DNA from: CAZSAT01 sp964604675
Lineage (GTDB): Bacteria > Myxococcota_A > UBA796 > CAJQPC01
Direction: 5' to 3'
Assembly: GCA_964604675.1 (NCBI GenBank)
Contig: CAZSAT010000064.1
Coordinates: 1 to 39,592 of the forward strand
DNA: 39,592 nt
Both the position numbers and the translations under genes were made by a program. Each line of letters opens with the position of its first letter. Position 1 is the first letter of the stretch. The notes below the pieces were generated by a model. That model ran no database searches, was not told the DNA's origin, and saw only the letters and a program-made list of their open reading frames with translations. This document shows, piece after piece, positions 18,010 through 25,206 of this stretch.

Positions 18010-18015
18010 TACGCT
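18010..18015 (+). promoter_or_regulatory. Candidate -10 box (TACGCT) for leaderless hydroxylase mRNA
   Basis: TACGCT ends exactly 6 bases before the GTG at 18022, and the intervening GCGCGC contains no Shine-Dalgarno. The same hexamer occurs upstream of 12948 and 19840. Confidence 0.45.
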
Positions 18016-18021
18016 GCGCGC

Positions 18022-18795
18022 GTGGAGCGCCTCGTCACCATCGGCCTGCAGGGCGGCGCCATGGTCCTCTTCCTGGGCCTCGGCGTGCTGCACCCTCGGG
18101 TGGCCGGTCAGCCCTTCCTGAACCGGGACAGCTGGATCAACCTGGTCACCGGCGCGCTGCTGTTCGCGTTCCGGCTCGGGCTCGGCGTGGCTCTGGGCTT
18201 CCTCGGCCTCGGGGATGGCTTCGGCCTGCTCGACCTCTCGGCCCTCCCGGTCGTCGCCCAGTGGGGCCTGGCCTTCGTGCTGCTCGACTTCACGCGCTAC
18301 TGGGTGCACTACGCCGACCACCGCGTGCCCTTCCTCTGGCAGTTCCACGCGGTGCACCACTCCTCCGAGGTGCTCGACGCCACCTCGGGCCTGCGCATGC
18401 ACCTGGTCGATCTCTTCCAGCTCACGCTCATTCCGCTGGCGCTCTTCTCCATGCTCATCGACCAGGCCACGCTCGCCCCCTGGGTCGTCGTGGCGGCCCT
18501 CGCTCCCGGCATGGTGTTCGACGCCTTCCAGCATGCGAACATCGCCGTCGACACCGCGTCGCCGCTGTACAAGGCCTGGAACGCGGTCTTCAACAACCCC
18601 CACTTCCACAGCTGGCACCACACCCGCGACGGCCACCTGCGCGACGGCAACTACGGCAACTCCCTCACCGTCTGGGACCGCCTCTTCGGCACCGACGTCA
18701 CCTCGCCGGAGCCCCCCGAGTCCCTCGGGCTCCCCGTCGACCAGGCCCTGGTCAACGGCGTCGTGGGCCTGCAGCTCCTGAAGAAGCGCTCGTGA
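18022..18795 (+). CDS. Sterol desaturase / fatty acid hydroxylase family membrane protein
   Basis: 257 residues from GTG 18022, which places the first helix (IGLQGGAMVLFLGLGVL) right after the start. It has four or so hydrophobic segments and the tripartite histidine motifs of the di-iron family: HYADH, HAVHH, a QHANI segment and HFHSWHH. Members hydroxylate or desaturate membrane lipids or sterols using O2. The stop overlaps the GTG of the next gene (GTGA), so it is translationally coupled to a flippase-like protein, suggesting a shared lipid substrate. Substrate unknown. Confidence 0.9.
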   Translation: MERLVTIGLQGGAMVLFLGLGVLHPRVAGQPFLNRDSWINLVTGALLFAFRLGLGVALGFLGLGDGFGLLDLSALPVVAQWGLAFVLLDFTRYWVHYADHRVPFLWQFHAVHHSSEVLDATSGLRMHLVDLFQLTLIPLALFSMLIDQATLAPWVVVAALAPGMVFDAFQHANIAVDTASPLYKAWNAVFNNPHFHSWHHTRDGHLRDGNYGNSLTVWDRLFGTDVTSPEPPESLGLPVDQALVNGVVGLQLLKKRS

Positions 18796-19802
18796 AGCTG
18801 AAGCTCGGCGCGGTCTTCGCGCTCACCGTCGCCTGCCTCGCCTGGGCGCTCTGGGGCATCGACCCCGCCCTGATGCAGGTGTCGCTCACCGGCATGAAGC
18901 TCTGGCTGATGCCCGGGGTCCTGCTCGGCTACACCGCCACGCACGTGCTGCGCAGCTTCCGCCTCCAGGCGCTGTTGTCGCAGCACGTGGGCTTCGGCTC
19001 GCTCTTCTCCATCAACGCGGTGGGCTTCCTCGCCATCAACGTGGTGCCCCTGCGCCTCGGCGAGTTCGTGCGCCCCTACCTGCTGCTCGAGAAGCACCAG
19101 GTGCCCTTCGGTGGCTCGCTCGCGGCGGTCTTCCTGGAGCGCCTCTGCGACGTGGTGGCGCTGGCCACGATGCTCTTGCTGGTGGCCTTCGTGGTCGACC
19201 TGCCACCGGGGGGCATCGTGGTGGGTGGCCTCGACGTCATCGACGCGGGTCGGAAGATGGCCGGCACGCTCTTGGCCGGCGGTGGGATCTTCGTGGCGGT
19301 GCTCGCCCTCGGCGGCCCGGCGCTGCTCGCGCGCGTGTCGGGTCTGCTCGCGCGCATGCCCGTGGTCGGTCCGGCGCTCCCGGGCTTCCTCGCGGCCTTC
19401 GTCGACGGCCTCCGCACGCTGTTCGTGCAGCCGCGCAGGGCCCTGGTCGTGGCCACCTGCACCCTCGGGATGTGGCTGGCGACCATCGTGGCCTGCGGCA
19501 TCTGCATGGCGGCCTTCGAGGGCCTGCCCGTGAGCTGGGATGCGGCCCTGACCACCTGGACCATCACCCTCACCGGCATGACCGTGGCGCCCACGCCCGG
19601 CTTCTTCGGCGCCTTCGAGGCCTTCTGCGTGGCCGCACTGATGCTGTGGAGCGTCGAGCAGGCGGTGGCCGCCACCTTCGCCATCGTGCTGCACCTCACC
19701 CAGTTCGGCTTCAGCATCCTGTTGGGCGGCGGCTTCATGGTGCACGAGGGGCTGAGCCTCGGCAGCGTGGTCGAAGAGAGCCGTCGCGCAGCCAGCGGCT
19801 GA
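18792..19802 (+). CDS. Flippase-like integral membrane protein (LPG synthase TM family)
   Basis: 336 residues, with about eight hydrophobic segments. The family (lysylphosphatidylglycerol synthase TM region/AglD-like, UPF0104) is recognised by NAVGFLAINVVPLRLGEFVRPYLL followed by GGSLAAVFLERLCD, and by PTPGFFGAFEA near the C-terminus. Such proteins are linked to glycolipid or aminoacyl-lipid handling and flipping. There is no catalytic C-terminal synthase domain. The GTG overlaps the stop of the hydroxylase gene. A second member of the same family is encoded at 27440-28447. Confidence 0.88.
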   Translation: MKLKLGAVFALTVACLAWALWGIDPALMQVSLTGMKLWLMPGVLLGYTATHVLRSFRLQALLSQHVGFGSLFSINAVGFLAINVVPLRLGEFVRPYLLLEKHQVPFGGSLAAVFLERLCDVVALATMLLLVAFVVDLPPGGIVVGGLDVIDAGRKMAGTLLAGGGIFVAVLALGGPALLARVSGLLARMPVVGPALPGFLAAFVDGLRTLFVQPRRALVVATCTLGMWLATIVACGICMAAFEGLPVSWDAALTTWTITLTGMTVAPTPGFFGAFEAFCVAALMLWSVEQAVAATFAIVLHLTQFGFSILLGGGFMVHEGLSLGSVVEESRRAASG

Positions 19803-19839
19803 TTCGGGGCTACGCTGTGGCCCTGGAGCGACCCCCCGC

Positions 19840-20574
19840 GTGATCCTGCTCGCCTGCACCACCCCGACCCTCGACTCCGCCAGCGAGACCGCGTCGCCGG
19901 TCGACGAGGCGGAGGCCCCGGTGCCGCCCGAGCTCGCCGAGGTTCAGGCGGCCGCGCAGGCGGCCATCGATCAGGGGCTGCCGGATCCCTTCGCCCCCCG
20001 CGACGCCTACCTCGCGGCGTTGGCCGAGGGCGACGCCTCCTGCCCCGGCGGCGACCCCCTCCAGCTCGACGACTCGGTCATCCTGGGCTGCACGGCGGGC
20101 TCCGGCTGGCACTACGCGGGCATCTCCAGCTGGCTCGACCAGGAGCCCGAGTTCGATCTCTTCCTCGAGGGCGAGCTCACCGCGCCTACGGGCGAAGCGC
20201 TCATCGGCGCGGGCCACGCCCGCTACGTGCTGGCGGGCGAGGGCGTGGAGCTGATGCTGGAGGGCACCTGGGTGGGGGAGGGGCAACCGTCCTGGCTCGG
20301 GCAGGGCTTCTCCGGTTCCTGGTACGCGAGCCTGGGCGGGAGCGACGAGTTCGTCTCGGCCTGGTGGACGGTGGGGGGCACGAGCCTGGGCTTCGAGCCC
20401 CTGCAGTGGAACGCGGGCTGCGCCGATGGCCAGGTCGCGGTCCGCACGGACGAGGGCTGGGTCGAGGCCACCCTGGCGTGCGGCTGCGGCGAGGCCACCT
20501 TCTACGACCAGCCCCTCGGCGAGCTCTGCCTGGACCTCGAGGCGGCCCTCGCCGACCTCCGGGCCCAGCTGTGA
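19840..20574 (+). CDS. Lipoprotein, first gene of a DUF1501-type operon
   Basis: 244 residues. GTG 19840 is the first start codon in the intergenic frame and has TGGAG upstream at ~11 bases. The signal would be only MILLAC (Cys6). The N-terminal ~40 residues are Asp/Glu/Pro/Ser-rich. The rest has no recognised family; it contains many Trp and Gly residues in beta-strand-like alternation and a Cys-rich end (LACGCGEATF and ELC). The stop overlaps the next gene's GTG (GTGA), so the product is made together with the CxxCH protein. TACGCT at 19811-19816 is a candidate -10. It may be a partner or accessory of the two downstream proteins. Confidence 0.72.
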   Translation: MILLACTTPTLDSASETASPVDEAEAPVPPELAEVQAAAQAAIDQGLPDPFAPRDAYLAALAEGDASCPGGDPLQLDDSVILGCTAGSGWHYAGISSWLDQEPEFDLFLEGELTAPTGEALIGAGHARYVLAGEGVELMLEGTWVGEGQPSWLGQGFSGSWYASLGGSDEFVSAWWTVGGTSLGFEPLQWNAGCADGQVAVRTDEGWVEATLACGCGEATFYDQPLGELCLDLEAALADLRAQL

Positions 20575-22067
20575 TCTGGCTCGCGTGCGCGACGCCCGCG
20601 CCGGTCGACACCGCGGTCGCGGTCGAGGAGACCCTGGTCCCTCTGCAGGCTCCGCGCCTCGCGCGTCGCCTGAGCCTCGACCTGCGTGGGGTCTTGCCCA
20701 GCGTCGACGAGCTCGAGTCCGTGGAGGCTGACCCGTCCGCCCTCGAGGACCTGCGGGAGGACTGGCTGGCCGACCCCCGCTTCGAAGACCGCCTGGTGCA
20801 GCTCTTCCAGCAGCGCTGGCACACCCGCGTCGACGACTTCCAGAGCCGCTCCTACGACTTCGGCCTCGACGAGTCCCAGGACCACGCGTTCCTCCGGGCG
20901 GTGGGCGAGGAGCCCCTGAGGCTGATGGCGCGGGTCGCGATGGACGACCTGCCCTGGACCGAGACGGTGACCGCGGACTGGACGATGGTGAACGGGATCA
21001 CCGCGTCGATCTGGCCCGTGGAGGGTGCCGAGGGTGCGGACTGGCAGCCCGCGGTGTGGAGCGACGGCCGGCCCGCCGCGGGCGTGTTGGCCACCAACGG
21101 CCTGTGGTGGCGCTACGTGACCAACAGCAGCAACCTGAACCGGGGACGCGCCGCCACCATCTCGCGCCTGCTGTTGTGCGAGGACGTGTTGCAGCGCCCG
21201 ATCACGCTCAGCACCGGATCGGCGGCCGAAGACCCCCTCCGGGACGATCCCTACTGCGTGGGCTGCCACAGCGCGCTCGACCCTCTTGCCGCGTCGCTCT
21301 TCGGCTTCTACTGGCTCGTCGAGTACAGCCCGTCGGAGATGGTGAGCTACCACCCGGAGCGCGAGCGCATGGCGTCGGCCCTGCTCGAGGTCGAGCCGGC
21401 CTGGTACGGCCAGCCGCTGGGGGGCTTGCAGGACCTCGGTGAGGCGGTGGCCGGCGACCCACGGTTCGTGGCCTGCGCGGCGCAGTCGGCCGCGGAGCAG
21501 CTCTGGAGGCGCCCGGTGGACGCCGCCGACTTCGATCGCGTGGAGGGCTTCCGTCAGGCCTTCGAGGCGGGGGGGCTCTTGTACCGCGACCTGCTCCGCG
21601 CCATCACCGACGATCCGGTGTACCGGGCCGGAGAGGACCTCGCCGGTCGCGAGCCCACGCCCCGGGTGCTCAGCGCCGACCTCCTGCACAGCGTGTTGGG
21701 CGACCTGGGCCTCGACTGGGAGCGCGTCGGCTACCCGCTGCTCGACGACGACGTGCTCGGGGTGAGGGTCCTGGCCGGCGGTGTGGACGGCGCCCAGGTC
21801 TTCGCCCCGCAGACCGAGCCCGGCCTCACGTGGGCCCTGGTGCTCGAGCAGGCCGCCGAGACCACGCCGGTGGTGCAGCTCACGGCCTGGGACGAGGCCG
21901 CGGTCGCGGAGCTGGCCTGGCGCCTGTGGGCCGAGCGTCCGAGCGACACGGAGCTGGCCTCGATGCGCGGGCTCTGGAACGCCGTCGAGGGCCTGTACGA
22001 CGCCGAGGTCGCCAGCCAGGCGGTCGGGTCCGCGCTGCTGCGCGACCCCCGCTTCGGGACCTACTGA
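20571..22067 (+). CDS. DUF1549/DUF1592-like lipoprotein with CxxCH motif
   Basis: 498 residues from the GTG overlapping the upstream stop. The signal would be MIWLAC (Cys6). Residues ~30-75 (RLSLDLRGVLPSVDELE, then DWLADPRFEDRLVQLF) resemble the DUF1549 start motif of planctomycete-type proteins. The middle has LLLCEDVLQRPI, and DPYCVGCHSALDPLA with C229-x-x-C232-H233, the potential haem c-binding motif found in DUF1588/DUF1592-type proteins. QLWRRPVDAADFDRVEGFRQAF and DPVYRAGED are also typical. These families pair with DUF1501 proteins, as here. Role unknown; extracytoplasmic redox or polymer degradation has been proposed for planctomycete versions. The last base overlaps the next ATG. Confidence 0.83.
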   Translation: MIWLACATPAPVDTAVAVEETLVPLQAPRLARRLSLDLRGVLPSVDELESVEADPSALEDLREDWLADPRFEDRLVQLFQQRWHTRVDDFQSRSYDFGLDESQDHAFLRAVGEEPLRLMARVAMDDLPWTETVTADWTMVNGITASIWPVEGAEGADWQPAVWSDGRPAAGVLATNGLWWRYVTNSSNLNRGRAATISRLLLCEDVLQRPITLSTGSAAEDPLRDDPYCVGCHSALDPLAASLFGFYWLVEYSPSEMVSYHPERERMASALLEVEPAWYGQPLGGLQDLGEAVAGDPRFVACAAQSAAEQLWRRPVDAADFDRVEGFRQAFEAGGLLYRDLLRAITDDPVYRAGEDLAGREPTPRVLSADLLHSVLGDLGLDWERVGYPLLDDDVLGVRVLAGGVDGAQVFAPQTEPGLTWALVLEQAAETTPVVQLTAWDEAAVAELAWRLWAERPSDTELASMRGLWNAVEGLYDAEVASQAVGSALLRDPRFGTY

Positions 22068-23269
22068 TGTGGAGCCGCCGCCACGTGCTGGGCGCCGGCG
22101 CCGGGCTCTTCGTGCCGCGGTTGGCGCGGCCCGCGCAGCTCGACGAGCAGGTGTTCGTGTTCGTGCTGGCCCGGGGTGGCTGGGACACGTCGATGGTCTT
22201 TGCCTCGCTGGCCGGCGTGAGCTCGGCCGACGTGGAGGAGGGACAGGCCGTCGCCGAGGTGGGCGACCTGCGCTTCGTCGAGCACGCGGACCGCCCCACC
22301 GTCACCTCCTTCTTCGAGCGTTGGGGGGATCGAGCGGCGATCCTGAACGGGATCGAGGTGCGCTCCGTGGCCCACGAGCGCTGCCTCCAGCTCATGGCCA
22401 CCGGAGGGTCGAGCGGCGACGACTGGGCCACCACCCTGGCGGCCCACTCCGCCCTCGCCCCGTCCCTGCCGCACCTGGTGCTCGCGGGTCCGGCCTACGC
22501 GTCGGCGTATGCGCCCGCCGTGGTGCGCGTCGGGGACGAGGGGCAGCTCAACGAGCTCCTGGACGGGAGCTACGTGCAGCACGTCGGCCACACCGCGCTG
22601 CCCGCCGACGCCCGGGCCGCGGTGGACGCCTGGCTGGCCGACCGGAGCCACGTCGGTCCGCGAGCGGCCATGGACGACACGCTGCAGGGGCTCGCGGAGG
22701 AGGTGGAGCGCTTGCGGGACCGGGGGGACCTGCCGGATCTCGCGCCGACCTCGAACGGCTGCAGCCGGGATCTCGCCAGCGACTTCGAGGTCGCCTTCAA
22801 CGTGCTCGAGAGCGGCCTGAGCCGGTGCGTGAGCCTGCAGCACGAGGGCTGGTGCTCGCGCGGCTGGGACACCCACAGCAACAACAGCGATCAGAGCGTG
22901 CACTACGAGGAGCTGTTCGCCTACCTCGACGCGGCGATGGACCTGCTGGCCAAGCGTCCGGCGTTGGCCGAGCGGCTGACGATCGTGGTGACCAGCGAGA
23001 TGGGTCGCCACCCCACGCTGAACACCTCCAACGGCCGTGACCACTGGACGTGGACCTCCGCGATGCTGCTGGGAGCTGGCGTCGCCGGAGGGCGGACCGT
23101 GGGCACGCTGGACGCGGAGGCGGCGGGCGAAGCCCTCGACCTGGTCTCCGGCGACCCGGGCGACACCACCCTGCGCCCCGAGCACCTCGGCAGCACGCTC
23201 TTGACCCTGGCCGGTCACGATGGCGAGTCCATGACCGGCGCGCCGCCCATCGAGGCGCTGCTCGGCTGA
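22067..23269 (+). CDS. DUF1501 family protein, Tat-exported
   Basis: 400 residues. The N-terminus WSRRHVLGAGAGLFVPRL is a twin-arginine signal (Arg4-Arg5), so a folded protein is exported. The DUF1501 family (alkaline-phosphatase/sulfatase-like fold) is recognised by VLARGGWDTSMVFA, SRGWDTHSNN and VVTSEMGRHPTLN with GRDHW; Asp/His residues there match metal-ligand positions of the fold. The ATG overlaps the previous stop (TGATG). In many planctomycetes and myxobacteria, DUF1501 genes follow DUF1549/DUF1553/DUF1592-type genes, so the pair likely works together outside the cytoplasm. Substrate unknown. Ends 6 bases from the convergent methyltransferase gene. Confidence 0.9.
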   Translation: MWSRRHVLGAGAGLFVPRLARPAQLDEQVFVFVLARGGWDTSMVFASLAGVSSADVEEGQAVAEVGDLRFVEHADRPTVTSFFERWGDRAAILNGIEVRSVAHERCLQLMATGGSSGDDWATTLAAHSALAPSLPHLVLAGPAYASAYAPAVVRVGDEGQLNELLDGSYVQHVGHTALPADARAAVDAWLADRSHVGPRAAMDDTLQGLAEEVERLRDRGDLPDLAPTSNGCSRDLASDFEVAFNVLESGLSRCVSLQHEGWCSRGWDTHSNNSDQSVHYEELFAYLDAAMDLLAKRPALAERLTIVVTSEMGRHPTLNTSNGRDHWTWTSAMLLGAGVAGGRTVGTLDAEAAGEALDLVSGDPGDTTLRPEHLGSTLLTLAGHDGESMTGAPPIEALLG

Positions 23270-23275
23270 GCCGCG

Positions 23276-24355
23276 TCAGGGCAGCTCGCCCACGAACAGG
23301 GTCACGCCGAGCCCGCCGTTCCGGAAGCGCGCGGCTTCCTCCATCCGTGGCAGGAGCCGCCCCGCGAGCGCCTTGTCGGGGCACACCACCGCCAGCCGCC
23401 AGCCCGACAGGCGCTCGCGCAGGGACGCCCCGAGCGAGCCGTAGAGGGTGTGCAGCTTCTTCAGGTCGGACACCCGCTTGCCGTAGGGCGGGTTGACCAC
23501 CACGAGCCCCGGATCCGCGGGCGGCTCGAGCTCGCGCAGGTCGAGGTGCCGCAGGTGCAGCGCGTCGAGCACCCCCGCTCGGCGGGCGTTGCCCTCGGCC
23601 GCCTCGAGAGCCCCGCGCGCTCGGTCGCTGGACCAGATCTGGCCGGGCTCGGCGCGCACCGCCTGGGCCTCGTCGCTCAGCTGCCGCCACACGCCCCGTG
23701 GGAACGCGGGCCAGTCCACGCAGGCCGGCGTGCTCCCTGCTCCGGGCGCCTGCTCCCAGAGCGCCGCCTCGATGCCGAAGGTCCCCGCACCGCACATCGG
23801 GTCGAGCAGCGGCTCGTCGGGGGACCAGTCGGCCAGCCAGAGCACCGCCGCGGCCAGGTTCTCCCGGAGCGGCGCGCGCCAGGTCTGCTGCCGGTAGCCG
23901 CGCTTGTGCAGCCGCCCGCCGGCGTCCAGCGACAGCGTGGCCGTGCGGCCTTCCACGCGCAGCAGCACCTCCTGGGGGCGCCCGCGGCGTCCGCCGCCTC
24001 CGAGCACGGCGCGCAGGGCCTGCTCCACCTTGTGGGCGGCGGCGTCGGTGCGCTTGAAGCGGGCGCCGTGCAGGCTGGCCTTCACCTTCACGGGTCCGGG
24101 CTGGAGCACCTCCTTCCAAGGCAGCTTCCGCACCTCCTGCTCGAGCTGCTGCAACGACGCGGCGGGCACCGTGCCCACCCGCACGAGCACCTGCCCGGCG
24201 CAGCGGGACCAGAGGCACAGCCCGGCGGCGTCGACCAGGTCGCCGTGCAGCACCACGCCGCCGGTCACCCGCTCCACGGGCCGCGCGGCGAGCTCCCGCA
24301 CCTCCTGCTCCAAGGCGGGCTCCAGCCCCGGGGTGATGCCGCAGAAGATCTCCAT
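23276..24355 (-). CDS. THUMP-domain class I SAM methyltransferase, RlmL-like
   Basis: 359 residues. The N-terminal ~160 residues resemble ferredoxin-like/THUMP RNA-binding regions (FCGITPGLEPALEQEV at the start, then VKASLHGARFKRTDA). The catalytic part has LHKRGYRQQTWRAPLRENLA, SAM-binding LLDPMCGAGTFGIEAAL and the NPPYGKR motif of N2-guanine methyltransferases. This is the layout of the N-terminal half of RlmL (23S rRNA m2G2445) and of archaeal Trm14, so it most likely makes m2G in rRNA or tRNA. Start ATG follows TAGCAG by 6 bases. Divergent from the SDR gene, 38 bases apart. Confidence 0.88.
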   Translation of the reverse strand: MEIFCGITPGLEPALEQEVRELAARPVERVTGGVVLHGDLVDAAGLCLWSRCAGQVLVRVGTVPAASLQQLEQEVRKLPWKEVLQPGPVKVKASLHGARFKRTDAAAHKVEQALRAVLGGGGRRGRPQEVLLRVEGRTATLSLDAGGRLHKRGYRQQTWRAPLRENLAAAVLWLADWSPDEPLLDPMCGAGTFGIEAALWEQAPGAGSTPACVDWPAFPRGVWRQLSDEAQAVRAEPGQIWSSDRARGALEAAEGNARRAGVLDALHLRHLDLRELEPPADPGLVVVNPPYGKRVSDLKKLHTLYGSLGASLRERLSGWRLAVVCPDKALAGRLLPRMEEAARFRNGGLGVTLFVGELP

Positions 24356-24393
24356 CGGCGCCTGCTATCGCGGGGAGGCGTTACCGCAGCCCC

Positions 24394-25146
24394 ATGGCAA
24401 AGCACGTCCTCATCACGGGAGCGAGCGCCGGCATCGGCGAGCGCCTGGCCCACGAGTTCACCCGCCGGGGCTACGCCGTCGGCCTGGTCGCACGGCGCGC
24501 GCCGGAGCTCGAGCGCGTGGCCGAGGATCTGCGCGCCCAGGGCGGCGAGGTCGCCTGGCGCCAGGCCGACGTCACCGACCTGCAGGGCCTCACCGCGGCG
24601 GTGCACGAGCTCGAGGGCGAGCTCGGGCCGTGCGAGGTGCTGGTGGCCAACGCGGGCGTGATCGGTCGCTACAGCGCGCGGAAGCACGACGCGGCCATGG
24701 CCTCGTGGATGATGCGCATCAACTACGAGGGCGCGGTGAACAGCGTCGACGCGGTGCTGGGCGGCATGCTCGAGCGCGGCGCCGGTCGGCTCGTCGTCGT
24801 CTCCAGCGTGGCCGGCTACCGCGGGCTGCCCAAGATGCAGGCCTACTCGGCCTCGAAGGCGGCGGTCTCCAACTACTGGGAGGGCTTGCGCGTCGAGCTG
24901 GGGCCCAAGGGCATCGCCTGCACGGCCATCCACCCCGGCTTCATCAAGACCGCGATGACCGAGGAGAACGACAAGCCGATGCCCTTCTTGCGCCACGTCG
25001 ACGAGGTGGTGCCCGGCATGGTCGACGCCATCGAGCGCGGCACCCGCCACTACGCCACCCCCTGGCCGATGGCCTGCATGATGGCCCTCACGCGGGCGCT
25101 GCCCCCGTGGCTCTACGACCCTGCTCTGCGTCTGTCAGGCATGTAG
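24394..25146 (+). CDS. Short-chain dehydrogenase/reductase
   Basis: 250 residues, classical SDR. The NAD(P) motif GASAGIG is at residues 9-15, NAGV in the centre, and the catalytic Ser138, Tyr151, Lys155 (SS...YSASK) are present with normal spacing. The Arg-rich segment after strand 2 (VARRAPELE) suggests NADPH preference, an inference. The C-terminus has a longer hydrophobic stretch (WPMACMMALTRALPPWLY), as in membrane-associated members. Substrate unknown. In the 38 bases before the start lie TATCGC (24366-24371) with GGGGAGG, and TACCGC 6 bases from the ATG, so the promoter is ambiguous. Confidence 0.92.
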   Translation: MAKHVLITGASAGIGERLAHEFTRRGYAVGLVARRAPELERVAEDLRAQGGEVAWRQADVTDLQGLTAAVHELEGELGPCEVLVANAGVIGRYSARKHDAAMASWMMRINYEGAVNSVDAVLGGMLERGAGRLVVVSSVAGYRGLPKMQAYSASKAAVSNYWEGLRVELGPKGIACTAIHPGFIKTAMTEENDKPMPFLRHVDEVVPGMVDAIERGTRHYATPWPMACMMALTRALPPWLYDPALRLSGM

Positions 25147-25206
25147 GGGGGCCTCTGGCCACGGCGGAGCGACCTGTATAGGAGGGCGGCAAGAACAGGA
25201 GCCCGC

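Noticed and set aside
16578..18791. Upstream extension of the flippase-like frame through the glycosyltransferase and hydroxylase genes
   Set aside because: The translation before GTG 18792 is Arg/Gln/His-rich and antisense or out of frame to recognised proteins. Only the part from 18792 has membrane segments and family motifs.
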